Positions 8,424-20,049 of a stretch of DNA of 64,000 nt are shown piece by piece. This stretch comes from Micromonospora echinospora (GTDB taxonomy: Bacteria > Actinomycetota > Actinomycetes > Mycobacteriales > Micromonosporaceae). The notes beneath the pieces were generated by a model. The model did no database searches and was not told the origin of the DNA. It saw only the letters and a list, made by a program, of their open reading frames with translations. Position 1 is the first letter of the stretch. Each line of letters opens with the position of its first letter. Location of the stretch: NCBI RefSeq assembly GCF_900091495.1, contig NZ_LT607413.1, positions 3,666,001-3,730,000 on the forward strand. The letters run 5' to 3'. The position numbers were made by a program, and so were the translations under genes.

Positions 8424-11027
8424 TCAGACCTTGAGCATGTTGTCCAGCAGCAGGGCGCAGCGGATCAGCCCGAGGTGGCTGTACGCCTGCGGATGGTTGC
8501 CCAGCCCACGCTCGGCGAGCGGGTCGTACTGCTCGGGGAGCAGTCCGGTCGGCCCCGCCGTGTCGACCATCTGGGTGAACAGCTCCTCCGCGTCGGTGCG
8601 CCGACCGGTGCGCAGGTACGCCTCGATCAGCCACGCCGTGCAGATGTGGAAGCCGCCCTCCCGGCCCGGCAGACCGTCGTCCCAGTGGTACCGGTAGACC
8701 ACCGGTCCGCTGCGCAGGTCCGCCTCGATCTTGAGGACCGTGGAGAGGAAGCGCGGGTCGTCGCCGGGGAGCAGCCCGGACAGGCCGATCCAGAGCGACG
8801 AGGCGTCCATGTCCTCGTCCCCGTAGGCCACGCTGTACGCCTCGACGCCCTCGTGCCAGCCGTGCTCCAGCACGTTCGCGCCGATCCGGTCGCGCAGCTC
8901 CACCCACTCCGGCCGGTCGCCGTCGCCGTGCCGCCGGACCACGTGCAGCGCCCGGTCGACGGTCATCCAGCACATCACCTTGGAGAAGATGTGGTGGCGC
9001 GGTGGGAGGCGGGCCTCCCAGATGCCGTGGTCGGGCTCGTGCCAGCGGCGGCGGACCGCCTCGACCATGTTCTCCAGCACCCGCCACTCGGTCTCGCGCA
9101 CCGAGCCCCGGGCGTCGGCCACGCCCGCGATGAGGTCGGCGATCGGGCCGAACACGTCCAGTTGGAGCTGGTGGTTGGCGAGGTTGCCGACCCGCACCGG
9201 CCGGGAGCCGGCGTAACCGGGCAGGGTGTCGATGACCGCCTCGGCGCCCAGCTCGTACCCGTCGACCGTGTAGAGCGGGTGCAGCCGCTCCGGGTGTCCG
9301 CCGGTGCGCTCGACGCAGCCGTCCACCCAGCGCAGCAGCGCCTCGGCCTCCTCCAGCGAGCCGAGGTCGACCAGCACCCGCGCGGTCATCGCCGCGTCCC
9401 GGAGCCAGCAGTACCGGTAGTCCCAGTTGCGGACGCCGCCCAGCTCCTCGGGGAGCGAGGTGGTCGCCGCCGCGAGGATCGAGCCGGTCGCCTCGTGGCA
9501 GAGGCCGCGCAGCGTCAGCGCGCTGCGGGCGACCAGGTCACGGGCGGTCTGCGGCAGGCGCAGCGAGGACACCCAGTCCTTCCACGGCTGCTCGGCGGTG
9601 GCCTGCCGCTCGTGCACCGGGAGCCGGTGGTGCTCCAGGCTGTGCGTGCCGAAGCGCAGCTCGCAGGTGACCTGTCCACCGGCGGCGGAGAGGTCCACCA
9701 CCGCCTTGGCGGTCTCGTACCCGCCGTCGTTGGTCACCTGCCACTGCACGCCCGGGGAGTAGAGCGACACCGGCTCGTTGGAGCCGAGCACCAGCAGCCC
9801 GTCACCGAGCGGCTGGAGCTGCACCGCCACCTGGCCGAACTCCGGCCGGGGGGCGAACTCCAGCCTGACCCGGCCGGAGCCGGTGAGAACCCGGATCAGG
9901 GTCGAGTCGCCGGAGACGATCGTCGACCCGCTTGGCACGTCGTCGCTGGACGGCCGGTCGAGCCAGTCGGTCACGGTCAGGCCGGACCAGCGGGTCTCCA
10001 CCGTCATGGTGCCGTTGCGGTACCGCTGTCCCAGCGGAATGCCGCCCCGCTCGGGGGCGACACTGAAGTGCCCGGCGGGGCTGCCGCCGACCAGGTCGGC
10101 GAAGATGGCCGCCGAGTCCGGCTTGGGGTGGCAGAGCCAGGTGATCTTGGCTTCCGGGGTGAGCAGCGCGACGGTCCGCCCGTTGGCGAGCATCGAGTGC
10201 CGCTCGATCGGCACCGCCCGCTCGCCGAACAGCCAGTGCCGCCGGGTCTCCAGCAGCAGCGCCAGCGCCCGGGCGGCCTCGATCGGCTCGGCGACCCGGA
10301 AGTGCGCCTTCGTGTCACCCGGGCCGATCTTGATGCCGATGTCCGGCCCGTGCAGGTTGCCGAAGGCGTTCTCGTCGGTGACGTCGTCGCCGATGAAGAG
10401 CACCGCGCTCGCGGAGAGCTGGGTGCGGAGCTGGTCGACGGCGGTGCCCTTGTGGGTGGCGACCACCGACAGCTCGATGACCTCCTTGCCCTGGGTGACC
10501 GTGACCCCGTCCCAGATCGCCGGACCGCTGCGGACCGCCTCGACGGCACTGGCCGCGATCTGCGGCGGCACCCCCCGGGTGTGCACCGCGACGCTGGCCG
10601 GCTTGCGCTCCAGCCGGACGCCCGGGTGGGCGGCGGCGATCTCGCGCAGCTCGTTGCGGAGCCGGGTGCGGACGGCGATCAGCTCGGGGCTGAGCCGCTC
10701 GACGAAGCCGATGTCGAATTCGGAGCCGTGACTACCGACGAGGTGGACCTCGCTGGGCAGCCGGGACAGGGCGGCCAGGTCGCGCAGCGCGCGTCCGGAG
10801 ACCACCGCGACACTGGTCTGCGGCAGCGCGGCGAGCGCCCGGACGGCGGCCACCGACTCGTGCAGCGGCACCGCCTTGCTCGGATCTTCGACGATCGGAG
10901 CGAGCGTGCCGTCGTAGTCGCAGGCGACCAGAAGCTGGGGGACCCGGGCGATCCGGCCGATCGCCGCCCGCAGTTCGGGGTCGATGACCCCGTGGGTCTG
11001 TGCGGGCTCGGTGACGCTCGTGTTCAC
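8424..11027 (-). CDS. otsB: Fusion protein: trehalose-6-phosphate phosphatase + glycoside hydrolase family 15
   Basis: An 867-residue protein. Residues 1-250 are a HAD phosphatase of the OtsB type, with DYDGTLAPI near 38-46, [10 protein letters not shown], the Lys of QGKEVIEL and [12 protein letters not shown]. This half should turn trehalose-6-phosphate into trehalose. Residues from about 270 to the end are a GH15 glucoamylase/trehalase domain, with [27 protein letters not shown] and [16 protein letters not shown]15 trehalases are known in actinobacteria, so one chain may both make and hydrolyse trehalose. The GTG start overlaps the otsA stop by 4 bp, so translation is probably coupled. Confidence 0.9.
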   Translation of the reverse strand: MNTSVTEPAQTHGVIDPELRAAIGRIARVPQLLVACDYDGTLAPIVEDPSKAVPLHESVAAVRALAALPQTSVAVVSGRALRDLAALSRLPSEVHLVGSHGSEFDIGFVERLSPELIAVRTRLRNELREIAAAHPGVRLERKPASVAVHTRGVPPQIAASAVEAVRSGPAIWDGVTVTQGKEVIELSVVATHKGTAVDQLRTQLSASAVLFIGDDVTDENAFGNLHGPDIGIKIGPGDTKAHFRVAEPIEAARALALLLETRRHWLFGERAVPIERHSMLANGRTVALLTPEAKITWLCHPKPDSAAIFADLVGGSPAGHFSVAPERGGIPLGQRYRNGTMTVETRWSGLTVTDWLDRPSSDDVPSGSTIVSGDSTLIRVLTGSGRVRLEFAPRPEFGQVAVQLQPLGDGLLVLGSNEPVSLYSPGVQWQVTNDGGYETAKAVVDLSAAGGQVTCELRFGTHSLEHHRLPVHERQATAEQPWKDWVSSLRLPQTARDLVARSALTLRGLCHEATGSILAAATTSLPEELGGVRNWDYRYCWLRDAAMTARVLVDLGSLEEAEALLRWVDGCVERTGGHPERLHPLYTVDGYELGAEAVIDTLPGYAGSRPVRVGNLANHQLQLDVFGPIADLIAGVADARGSVRETEWRVLENMVEAVRRRWHEPDHGIWEARLPPRHHIFSKVMCWMTVDRALHVVRRHGDGDRPEWVELRDRIGANVLEHGWHEGVEAYSVAYGDEDMDASSLWIGLSGLLPGDDPRFLSTVLKIEADLRSGPVVYRYHWDDGLPGREGGFHICTAWLIEAYLRTGRRTDAEELFTQMVDTAGPTGLLPEQYDPLAERGLGNHPQAYSHLGLIRCALLLDNMLKV

Positions 11028-12424
11028 GCAGCCTCCACGCCGGGTGTGCCGAGTTCACTGAGAAACGACTTGGCCCAGTGACCCACGTCATGGGTCCGCA
11101 GGTGTCGTTGCATGATTCGCATGCGGCGGCGGGCCTCCGTCCGCTCCACGTGCACAGCCTTCAGCAGGGCTTCCTTGACCGCTTCCGGGTCGTGCGGGTT
11201 ACACAGAAATGCCTGGCGCAGCTCCGTCGCAGCACCGGCGAACTCACTGAGCACGAGCGCGCCGCCCTGGTCGGCGCGCGATGCCACGTACTCCTTGGCC
11301 ACCAAATTCATTCCGTCTCGCAGCGGGGTCACCATCATCACGTCCGCCGCAACATACATGGCGGCGAGCTCACTGCGAGAGTACGACTGGTGGAGGTAGT
11401 GGACCGCCGGCACGCCGACTCTCCCGTACTCGCCGTTGATCCGGCCGACTTCGCGCTCGACCTTCACTCTCAGTGCCTGGTAGTGCTCGACGCGTTCCCG
11501 GCTCGGGGTGGCCACCTGCACCATGACGGCGTCCGGAACTGTCAGCTTTCCGTCAGAAAGTAGTTCCCGGAAGGCCTTGAGGCGCAGCTCGATGCCCTTG
11601 GTGTAGTCCAGCCGGTCCACGCCGAGGATGATCGTCTTGGGGTTGCCCAGCTCCTCCCGGATCTGCTTGGCGCGTGCCTGGATGGCCGGGTCGGCGGCGA
11701 GCCGCTCCATCTCCCTGACATCGATGGAGATCGGGAACGCGCCGGCCTTGACCTGGCGTCCGTCGACCTGGATCATCTGCCCCTCGTAGCGCAGCCCGAG
11801 CAGGTGCCGGGCCAGCCGGACGAAGTTCTGCGCGGCCAGCCGCTGCTGGAAGCCGACCAGGTCCGCGCCGAGCAGGCCGCGCAGCACCTCGGCGCGCAGC
11901 GGCATCTGCATGAACAGCTCGATCGGCGGGAACGGGATGTGCAGGAAGAAGCCGATCCGCAGGTCGGGACGGAGTTCGCGGAGCATCGCCGGGACCAGCT
12001 GGAGCTGGTAGTCCTGCACCCAGACTGTCGCGCCCTCGGCCGCCACGTCCGCCGCGGCCTCCGCGAACCGGGCGTTGACCAGCCGGTACGCGTCCCGCCA
12101 GCGCCGCTTGTACGCCGGGGTCTCCACGGCGTCGTGGTACAGCGGCCAGATCGTGGCGTTGGACTGCCCCTCGTAGTAGCGCTCCAGCTCCTCAGCGCTC
12201 AACGGCACCGGGTGCAGTCGGATGCCCTCCAGGTCGAACGGCTCGGGAGCGGCTCCGGTGCCGCCCGCCCAGCCGACCCAGGTGCCCTGGTGTTCGGCGA
12301 GGACCGGGTGCAGCGCGGTGACGAGGCCGCCCGGACTACGGCGCCACTGCCGTCCCTCCGGAGTGCTCACCTCGTCGACCGGTAGACGGTTCGCCACAAC
12401 GACAAAGGAGCTACGGACGGTCAC
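11024..12424 (-). CDS. otsA: Trehalose-6-phosphate synthase
   Basis: A GT20 retaining glycosyltransferase that joins UDP- or ADP-glucose to glucose-6-phosphate in the cytoplasm. It has 466 residues from GTG 12424, chosen because GGAGGTGG lies about 5 nt upstream and the protein then begins [15 protein letters not shown]. Motifs include [33 protein letters not shown], the FLHIPFP loop, [11 protein letters not shown] and the C-terminal [19 protein letters not shown] nucleotide site. It is followed with a 4-bp overlap by the phosphatase fusion, making a trehalose operon. Confidence 0.94.
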   Translation of the reverse strand: MTVRSSFVVVANRLPVDEVSTPEGRQWRRSPGGLVTALHPVLAEHQGTWVGWAGGTGAAPEPFDLEGIRLHPVPLSAEELERYYEGQSNATIWPLYHDAVETPAYKRRWRDAYRLVNARFAEAAADVAAEGATVWVQDYQLQLVPAMLRELRPDLRIGFFLHIPFPPIELFMQMPLRAEVLRGLLGADLVGFQQRLAAQNFVRLARHLLGLRYEGQMIQVDGRQVKAGAFPISIDVREMERLAADPAIQARAKQIREELGNPKTIILGVDRLDYTKGIELRLKAFRELLSDGKLTVPDAVMVQVATPSRERVEHYQALRVKVEREVGRINGEYGRVGVPAVHYLHQSYSRSELAAMYVAADVMMVTPLRDGMNLVAKEYVASRADQGGALVLSEFAGAATELRQAFLCNPHDPEAVKEALLKAVHVERTEARRRMRIMQRHLRTHDVGHWAKSFLSELGTPGVEAA

Positions 12425-12753
12425 GATCGGCCACCTCCGGTAAACGACGGGTCCACCGCACGAGCGTACTGAGCGTATCTGCGGTGTCTGGGGCCCCGTG
12501 CGGCAGTTACTTCCCAGGTCGGCGACCACCGAACCTGGACGTGATCTGCCTGACGTCCCCTTGACGGTGCTGCGGCGACCTGGGCGGGCGGCGCGCGCCG
12601 GTAGGGGCGGGGTGATGTGGGCGGAGCACGGCGAACCTGTCAGGATTGAGGATGGCGTGTGTGTGCCCGGCCGACGGCCGGCGGCACGCGGGCGGGCCGA
12701 TCCGCCCTTCGCTCGCCGGCTCCCAATCGCAACGTACGGAGGTAGCCCGCACC
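12425..12753. promoter_or_regulatory. Divergent intergenic region, otsA / ettA
   Basis: 329 bp with no convincing gene. It holds the otsA ribosome site next to 12425 and the ettA site ACGGAGG at 12735-12741. A GC-rich inverted segment at about 12670-12720 could form hairpins in the ettA leader. I did not find a clear -35/-10 pair. Confidence 0.35.
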
Positions 12754-14430
<1,677 letters not shown>

Positions 14431-14432
14431 GC

Positions 14433-14885
14433 ATGAGCGACCGGTTCGTCTACCACTGCACGCTGCGCTGGTCCGACCTGGACGCGTACGGCCACGTCAA
14501 CAACGCCCGCTTCCTCACCCTCTACGAGGAGGCCCGGGTGGCGTTGATGTTCGCCGGCGGCCGGGCGTGGGGGGTCGGCTCGTTCGCCGAGGGCGTGGTC
14601 ATCGCCCGGCACGAGATCGACTACGTCCGCCCGGTCGACTACGCGCTCGGTCGGGCCACCGCGGACGCGGCCCCGACCGTCCGGATCGAGCTCTGGGTGG
14701 AGGAGATCCGCCGGGCCGCCTTCACCATCGCGTACGAGCTGTACGACGGTGACGTGCTGGCCAGCCGGGCCCGGTCGGTGCTGGTCCCGTACGACCTGGC
14801 GGAGAAGCGGCTGCGTCGGCTCACCGACTCCGAGCGGACCTTCCTGGAGAACTACGCGCTGCCGCCGGCACGGGAGCCGGCGTGA
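14433..14885 (+). CDS. Acyl-CoA thioesterase, hot-dog fold (4HBT family)
   Basis: A 150-residue single hot-dog domain. The N-terminal signature WSDLDAYGHVNNARFLTLYE contains the catalytic Asp and the following helix of 4-hydroxybenzoyl-CoA thioesterase-like enzymes. It should hydrolyse acyl-CoA thioesters, substrate unknown. ATG 14433 lies 2 bp after the ettA stop, and the next gene overlaps its stop by 4 bp, so all three are one transcript. A thioesterase is also found near ettA in mycobacteria, as I recall. Confidence 0.85.
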   Translation: MSDRFVYHCTLRWSDLDAYGHVNNARFLTLYEEARVALMFAGGRAWGVGSFAEGVVIARHEIDYVRPVDYALGRATADAAPTVRIELWVEEIRRAAFTIAYELYDGDVLASRARSVLVPYDLAEKRLRRLTDSERTFLENYALPPAREPA

Positions 14886-15592
14886 CCGGCACACCGGTGG
14901 CCGGCCGGCCGGCGTCCGCCGCGCCGGTCGGCCACGGCCTGGCCGGTGTCGCCGACGCGGGCGCGTTCCTGGCCAGATTGGTCCGGTTCGACCCGGCGGC
15001 GGTGGTCCGGCTCCGGCCGGTCGGCCGGTCCGGCCCGACGGCGCTCTGGGCCCGGCTGCCCTGGGGGGTGCTGGTCTGCCGGACGGTCGCCGGCCCGGGA
15101 CCGGGCGACGCGACGGTCGCCGCCGCCGACCTCCTGGCCGAACTGGGCCGGGAGGGGACGGACCTGCCGGTGCGGCGGGACGCGCAGTGGCGCTGGCCGC
15201 TGCCGTCGGCCGCCGGCCGGGTGGTGGAGACCATCCCCGCCGGTGAGCTGCGCCGGTTGGCCGACGCGGCGGCCGGCACCCTGCGCGCCGCCGCGACGCA
15301 CGGCGTGGCCGGACGGGCGGTCGGCCAGCGCGCGGTCCGGGACGCCCTGCTGGACCACGTCGCGGTGGTGGCCACCGGCGCGACGGGGGAGCGGGTCGAG
15401 GTGAGTCAGCGGCTGGTCCAGGGGGTGGTCCGGATGGGCTTCCTCGGGCCGGCCGGTGCCACCGTCGCGGAGGGGGTGCAGGTACGCCTGGCCAACCGTT
15501 GGACCGGCCTGGTGGCGCCGTACGGAGTGGTGTGGTCGCAGAAGGTGGCAGACCTTGCCATAAAGCCCCAGGGTGATCATCCGAACGGATGA
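14882..15592 (+). CDS. Conserved actinobacterial protein of unknown function
   Basis: A 236-residue protein with no motif I recognise. It is rich in Ala, Arg, Gly and Val, has no membrane segment or signal peptide, and is probably cytoplasmic. GTG 14882 overlaps the thioesterase stop in a GTGA joint, which supports translation from here. The C-terminal third (RLVQGVVRMGFLGPAG to VWSQKVADLAIKP) is the least repetitive part and would be the best query for a profile search. Confidence 0.7.
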   Translation: MTGTPVAGRPASAAPVGHGLAGVADAGAFLARLVRFDPAAVVRLRPVGRSGPTALWARLPWGVLVCRTVAGPGPGDATVAAADLLAELGREGTDLPVRRDAQWRWPLPSAAGRVVETIPAGELRRLADAAAGTLRAAATHGVAGRAVGQRAVRDALLDHVAVVATGATGERVEVSQRLVQGVVRMGFLGPAGATVAEGVQVRLANRWTGLVAPYGVVWSQKVADLAIKPQGDHPNG

Positions 15593-15720
15593 CCCCTATT
15601 CCTTCTTCTGTCCCGGGGCTGGCGTTGGGGGGATGCCTCAAGCCGGCTGTCCGGGTACCGTCCATCCTCGGATCCAACGCACGGTAGGCGTCCGGATCCG
15701 CTGGGGAGTGAGGTGCGCGA

Positions 15721-16314
15721 GTGATGCCGTGGTGGTCATGGCGCCCCGGCCACGCCAGTGCTGGCGAGCCGGACAGTCGGAGTGGGATCACAGTGGAGGG
15801 CAGTGTCCGGGTCGGACCACCGGCGCCACGCGAGCCGGGGGACGACTGTCTCGCCGCCGCGGCCGACCGGCCGGCACGCCAGGAAATGTCGGCCGCCGTC
15901 GCCCCGGTGACCCTCGGCCGGGTCTGCGACGCGCTCGACCTGTTGGACGTCCGCTACCTGGCGGACGGCGACGGCAACCTGCTGGCCATGTGGGAACGGC
16001 ACGCGGTGCTGGTCACGCTGGAGGGGCCGGAGGACGAGATCCTGGTCATGCGGGCCCGTCCACACGCGACCGTGCCGCCGGACTGGGCCGACCGGGCCTA
16101 CCGGGTGGTCAACGAATGGAACCACACGCGGCGGTTCTGCAAGGCGTACATCGGCGACCCCACCGAGCGTGGGCAGTTGCCGATCTACGCTGAGCTCCAG
16201 GTGCCGCTCGGGGCGGGCACGCACGACGCGCTCCTGGTCGAGCTGCTCGACTGTGGCGCGGCGGTCGCGACGAACTTCGTCGACTGGCTGCACGACGAGG
16301 GTGCCCTGCTCTGA
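15721..16314 (+). CDS. YbjN domain-containing protein
   Basis: A 197-residue protein whose last 140 residues match the YbjN (type III secretion chaperone-like) fold seen in small actinobacterial proteins. Diagnostic stretches are LDLLDVRYLADGDGNLLAMWE, VVNEWNHTRRFCKAYIG and DALLVELLDCGAAVATNFVDWLHD. Its role is unknown; YbjN in E. coli affects motility and stress, and related domains act as chaperones. Start is GTG 15721 or ATG 15724, after GGGAGTGAGG. GTG 15792 would give a shorter protein and is also possible. Confidence 0.75.
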   Translation: MMPWWSWRPGHASAGEPDSRSGITVEGSVRVGPPAPREPGDDCLAAAADRPARQEMSAAVAPVTLGRVCDALDLLDVRYLADGDGNLLAMWERHAVLVTLEGPEDEILVMRARPHATVPPDWADRAYRVVNEWNHTRRFCKAYIGDPTERGQLPIYAELQVPLGAGTHDALLVELLDCGAAVATNFVDWLHDEGALL

Positions 16315-16440
16315 GGTGACGTCGTCGGCGACGCCGGTCGGGATCCCCGACCGGCCGCTGACGTCGCTCTGCCGAATCTCCGCCCGGGTGGGTCTCGTGC
16401 CCCGAGCGGCCCCCGAGCCCGAGCGGTTACTGGGGCCGGA

Positions 16441-16860
16441 TCAGCGGGCGGCCGGGTCGTCCATCACGTTGACCATGAAGTACGCCGCCCGCTCCAGGTA
16501 GTCCCAGAGCACCGTGGCGACGTCCGGTGGCAGGTCCAGGGAGTCGACCGCCCGGCGCATGTGCCGCAGCCAGGCGTCCCGCTCGGCGGGCCCGATCCGG
16601 AACGGGGCGTGCCGCATCCGCAGGCGCGGGTGCCCGCGCTGGGCGGAGTAGGTGTTCGGCCCGCCCCAGTACTGCATCAGGAAGAGCGTCATCCGGTCCG
16701 CGGCCGGAGCGAGGTCCTCCTCCGGATACATCGGGCGCAGCAGCGGATCGTCGGCGATCCCGGCGTAGAACTCGTCGACCAGCCGGCGGAAGGTCGGCTC
16801 ACCCCCGACCGCCTCGAAGAGGGTCATCTGGTCCCGGTCGGCGTCACCTGCGGCACTCAC
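16441..16860 (-). CDS. glbO: Group II truncated haemoglobin (GlbO type)
   Basis: A 139-residue 2-over-2 globin, linked in mycobacteria to oxygen and peroxide chemistry. The haem-pocket residues of the M. tuberculosis protein are all present with a constant offset of nine: Tyr32 (B10) in FYAGI, Tyr45 (CD1) in RPMY, proximal His84 (F8) in MRHAPF, and Trp97 (G8) in RDAWLRHM. YWGGPNTYS is also typical. The GTG start follows GGATGGAG. It is convergent with the YbjN gene. Confidence 0.93.
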   Translation of the reverse strand: MSAAGDADRDQMTLFEAVGGEPTFRRLVDEFYAGIADDPLLRPMYPEEDLAPAADRMTLFLMQYWGGPNTYSAQRGHPRLRMRHAPFRIGPAERDAWLRHMRRAVDSLDLPPDVATVLWDYLERAAYFMVNVMDDPAAR

Positions 16861-16976
16861 CGCTCCATCCTGCCAGGTGCCGCCGGACCCGGCGGGTACG
16901 GCCGCCCGTGCTGCGGTGCGGGCTCCGTCACAGGGGGCGGCACGCCGTTCCCGTCACCGGCCGGTAAGGCGACGAG

Positions 16977-18395
16977 TCACAGCGTGGCGGTGCCGCCGGC
17001 GGCTGCCCGCCGTCCCGTCACCGGGCTCTCGTCACGGGACCCCTCAGCGGCCGGGACGACACCGCGACCCGTCGCCGCGACGGCGGTGTCGGCAGGCGTC
17101 GACGGCGACGACTCGCCGTGGGGCCGCGCGCCGGGCACCTTCGCCGCGGCGATGGCGGCGTCGAAGGCGGCGGCGCTCGGCCAGCGGGCCACCACCACGA
17201 GCATCAGGAGCACGCCGGCCGCGCTCCACAGGCCGACCACCCCGGGAATGGAGAACCGCTCGGCGAGCAGCCCGGTGACGATCACCGCGAAGCCCTGGAT
17301 CACCTGCATGCCGGTCGCCATCACGCCGAACGCCCGGGCGCGGTAGCCGTCGGGCAGGGCCCGGACGAAGAGCCCGTTGGCGACCGGCAGCAGCCCGGCC
17401 ACCGAGAAGCCGCAGACCGCGACGAGCACCGCCACCACGCCCGGCGGGGGGTCGAGCAGAGCCGGCACCAGCACCAGGGGGGCCAGCACGGCGAACGGGC
17501 GGATCAGGGCCACCCGGCGGGCGGGCCGCACGGCTCGCCCGATGATCAGGCCGCCGAGGATGAACCCGACCGGAGCGGCGGCCATGATCACGGCCTGGGT
17601 GGCGGCGGCGTCCACGCCCCCGCCCGAGCGCTCGCCGGCCCAGGCTCCGGCCAGTCCCTCGGGGACGATGGAGAAGAGCATCGAGCTGAACACCAGCACG
17701 GCGATCGACCGCAGCACCGGAGTGCCGAAGACCATCCGGAAGCCCGCACCGGTCTCCCGCAGCAGGGAACTGCGCGGCTCGCCGGTGGACACCCGGGGGT
17801 GGTCGCTGATCCCGAACCGGACGATCAACGCGGACGCGCCGAAACTGGCCGCGTTGACCAGCAGCGCGGCGGTGGGGCTGGCCGTGGCGATGGCGGCGCC
17901 CACCAGGTAGCCGGTCACCTGGGCGGCCTGGCCGACGCTGCTGTTCAGGGAGAGGCCGACCACCAGCCGGTCGCCGCTGAGGATCACCGGCATGAGCGCG
18001 GAGCGCGCGGCCTGGCTCGGCGGGTTGGCCAGCGTGGTGGCGAAGAGGAGACCGAGGATCGCCCACACCGGCAGGTTCGGCACGGCGACCAGCGCGACCA
18101 GCACCATCCGGAACAGGTCGGAGTTGACCATCACGGACCGGTAGCGGCACCGGTCGGCCACGGTGGACAGCAGCGGGCCACCGATCAGCCACGGCAGGTA
18201 GCTCACCGCGAACGCCGCCGCCGACAGGGCCACCGAGTCGGTCTCCCGGTAGACCAGGACGGTCACCGCGGCCTTCGCGATGTAGTCGCCGATCCAGGAG
18301 AGGGTGGTGGCCGTCAGGACCGCTCGGTACTCGCGCTGGGCGAACACTTCACCGAAGGTGGCCGGACCTTCGTGGAGGGGTCGCTCGTCGGACAC
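16977..18395 (-). CDS. MFS transporter, probable drug efflux type
   Basis: A 472-residue membrane protein with about twelve hydrophobic segments and the loop 2-3 motif LLSTVADRCRYRSVMV, a variant of the GxxxDRxGRR signature. It resembles the DHA-type exporters without a known substrate. GTG 18395 was chosen because GGAGG lies 5 nt upstream, which fits better than ATG 18407 or GTG 18425. The C-terminal tail of about 50 residues is polar and low in complexity. No adjacent regulator is seen. Confidence 0.85.
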   Translation of the reverse strand: MSDERPLHEGPATFGEVFAQREYRAVLTATTLSWIGDYIAKAAVTVLVYRETDSVALSAAAFAVSYLPWLIGGPLLSTVADRCRYRSVMVNSDLFRMVLVALVAVPNLPVWAILGLLFATTLANPPSQAARSALMPVILSGDRLVVGLSLNSSVGQAAQVTGYLVGAAIATASPTAALLVNAASFGASALIVRFGISDHPRVSTGEPRSSLLRETGAGFRMVFGTPVLRSIAVLVFSSMLFSIVPEGLAGAWAGERSGGGVDAAATQAVIMAAAPVGFILGGLIIGRAVRPARRVALIRPFAVLAPLVLVPALLDPPPGVVAVLVAVCGFSVAGLLPVANGLFVRALPDGYRARAFGVMATGMQVIQGFAVIVTGLLAERFSIPGVVGLWSAAGVLLMLVVVARWPSAAAFDAAIAAAKVPGARPHGESSPSTPADTAVAATGRGVVPAAEGSRDESPVTGRRAAAGGTATL

Positions 18396-18659
18396 CGTGG
18401 CCTCCATCGTCCCCGACGGTGCCACTCGTGGTGGTCGGGCCGGGAATCGTCGTCAGATCTACGGAGCAGCGAGGACGTGATCACGCTCCGGAGGAGCTCG
18501 TTCCCGGATTCTGCCCGATCGTCTGAAGGCTGGCTAGGGTGAACGGATTGATCGTCGCATCTCCGACTGAACGAACGGACGATACCCGAGGGGCCGGGCG
18601 GATCGCGACCCCTCCGCGGTCGGCCCCCTCGACGTTGGCCGGTCGACCGGAACGAGCCG

Positions 18660-18720
18660 CAGGTCAGACGGTGGTGGTCGGCCCGGCCCGCAGGTCAGAC
18701 GGTGGCGGTCGGCCCGGCCG
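18660..18720. repeat. 30-31 bp tandem duplication at the 3' end of the mscS-like gene
   Basis: Two adjacent copies starting caggtcagacggtgg (18660-18690 and 18691-18720) differ at the following base and by one base near the end. The right copy encodes the last residues and stop of the channel gene. The left copy lies just downstream and would encode a near-identical ending. Confidence 0.75.
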
Positions 18721-19723
18721 TGGGGATGCCGGGATAGAAGCGGGCCGCAGCGATCTTGGCAGTGATGCCCGAGTTCTCCAACGACTCGGCCAGCCGCCGG
18801 CGCAACTCCCGACCAACCGCGAACTGCCCGTCCGCGCTCGTCTTGACCACCGTACGGATCACCGCGCCGTCGATGGTCACCTGCTCCACGCCGAGCACCT
18901 CCGGCGGCTCCACGATCTGCGGGGCCAGGTCCGGGTCGAGCGCCACCGACGCCGCAGCGGTCCGCAGCACCGCCGTCGCCTCCTCGGTGCTGGCGAAACC
19001 GATCGGCAGGTCGACCACGACCAGGGCCCACCCCTGGCTCTTGTTGCCGACCCGGATGATCTCGCCGTTGCGGATGTACCAGAGCACCCCACGGGCGTCC
19101 CGGACCGTGGTGACCCGCAGACCCACCGACTCGACCACGCCGGTCGCCTCGCCCACGTCCACCGTGTCACCCACGCCGTACTGGTCCTCCAGCAGCATGA
19201 ACAGCCCGGCGATCAGGTCCTTGACCAGGCTCTGCGCGCCGAAGCCCAGGGCCACGCCGACGATGCCGGCGCTGGCCAGCAGGGGTGCCAGGTCGAAGCT
19301 GAACTCCCGGAGGATCATCAGCAGGGCGATGCCGAAGACGAACGCGGTGACCAGGCTGCTCAACACCGACCCGATCGCCTCGGCCCGCTGCCGGCGCCGC
19401 TCGGGCACGAACTCCCCGGGATCGGTGGCGGCGGTGGGGATCCGCTCCCGCAACGGCTTCAGCAGGGTCGGCACCGACGCGTCCGTGGTGCTCCGCACCA
19501 GCCGCCTGATCGCCCGTTGCAGCAGGAACCGGGCGGCGGCGGCGAGCAGGATGATCAGCACGATCCGCAACGGCTTGAGCAGGATCCAGTAGCTGCCCTC
19601 GGCGAACCAGGTGGAGCCGGTCAGCTCGTAGACGTTCTTGCAGAGCGCGTCGGAGAGGCAGTCGGGGCTCAGCTCCGGCGGCGGGGTCTCCGCGGGAGGT
19701 GGCGTCGGGGCAGCAGCAGTCAC
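18695..19723 (-). CDS. Small-conductance mechanosensitive channel family protein (MscS)
   Basis: A membrane channel that relieves turgor on hypo-osmotic shock. It has 342 residues from GTG 19723; GTG 19765 would add 14. A Pro-rich N-terminus is followed by a first membrane segment near residues 50-66, a second near 125-140 and the pore helix GIVGVALGFGAQSLVKDLIAG near 155. The beta domain (YGVGDTVDVGEATGVVESVGLRVT) and the alpha/beta vestibule complete the fold. The gene ends in a recently duplicated segment. Confidence 0.88.
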   Translation of the reverse strand: MTAAAPTPPPAETPPPELSPDCLSDALCKNVYELTGSTWFAEGSYWILLKPLRIVLIILLAAAARFLLQRAIRRLVRSTTDASVPTLLKPLRERIPTAATDPGEFVPERRRQRAEAIGSVLSSLVTAFVFGIALLMILREFSFDLAPLLASAGIVGVALGFGAQSLVKDLIAGLFMLLEDQYGVGDTVDVGEATGVVESVGLRVTTVRDARGVLWYIRNGEIIRVGNKSQGWALVVVDLPIGFASTEEATAVLRTAAASVALDPDLAPQIVEPPEVLGVEQVTIDGAVIRTVVKTSADGQFAVGRELRRRLAESLENSGITAKIAAARFYPGIPTAGPTATV

Positions 19724-19896
19724 GTCTGTCTTCGTACCGCACGCTGCGCCGGGAGCGCAGGCCACCCCGTCGCCCGACCGGCCCGTCCGTGGTCACCCTC
19801 GTCCCCGGCCGACCCACCCGGCTTCGCCGGGCGACACCGTTGATCAACCACGGCGAAACCGGCCATCGTTGCACAGTCGAAAAAAGCTTCACGAGG

Positions 19897-19927
19897 GACC
19901 CCGGATTAGTACGTGCAATCCGGGGTC
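19897..19927. promoter_or_regulatory. Perfect 11-bp inverted repeat in the mscS/HNH divergent region
   Basis: The arms GACCCCGGATT (19897-19907) and AATCCGGGGTC (19917-19927) are separated by 9 nt. It lies between divergent genes, about 170 bp before the channel start and 120 bp before the HNH start. On the minus strand a T6 run follows 9 nt after the hairpin. It is either an operator or the terminator of a short minus-strand RNA. Confidence 0.45.
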
Positions 19928-20049
19928 CGATCAGGGACGATTGGCGCACGGAACGTCGGTGATCCTTCCGGCGTCGACCGCGGCTGGGCTCGTGTTGCCC
20001 GCGGTCGGCCGCGAGGACGCGACGCGGCTAGACCCGGAGGGTGAGCACG

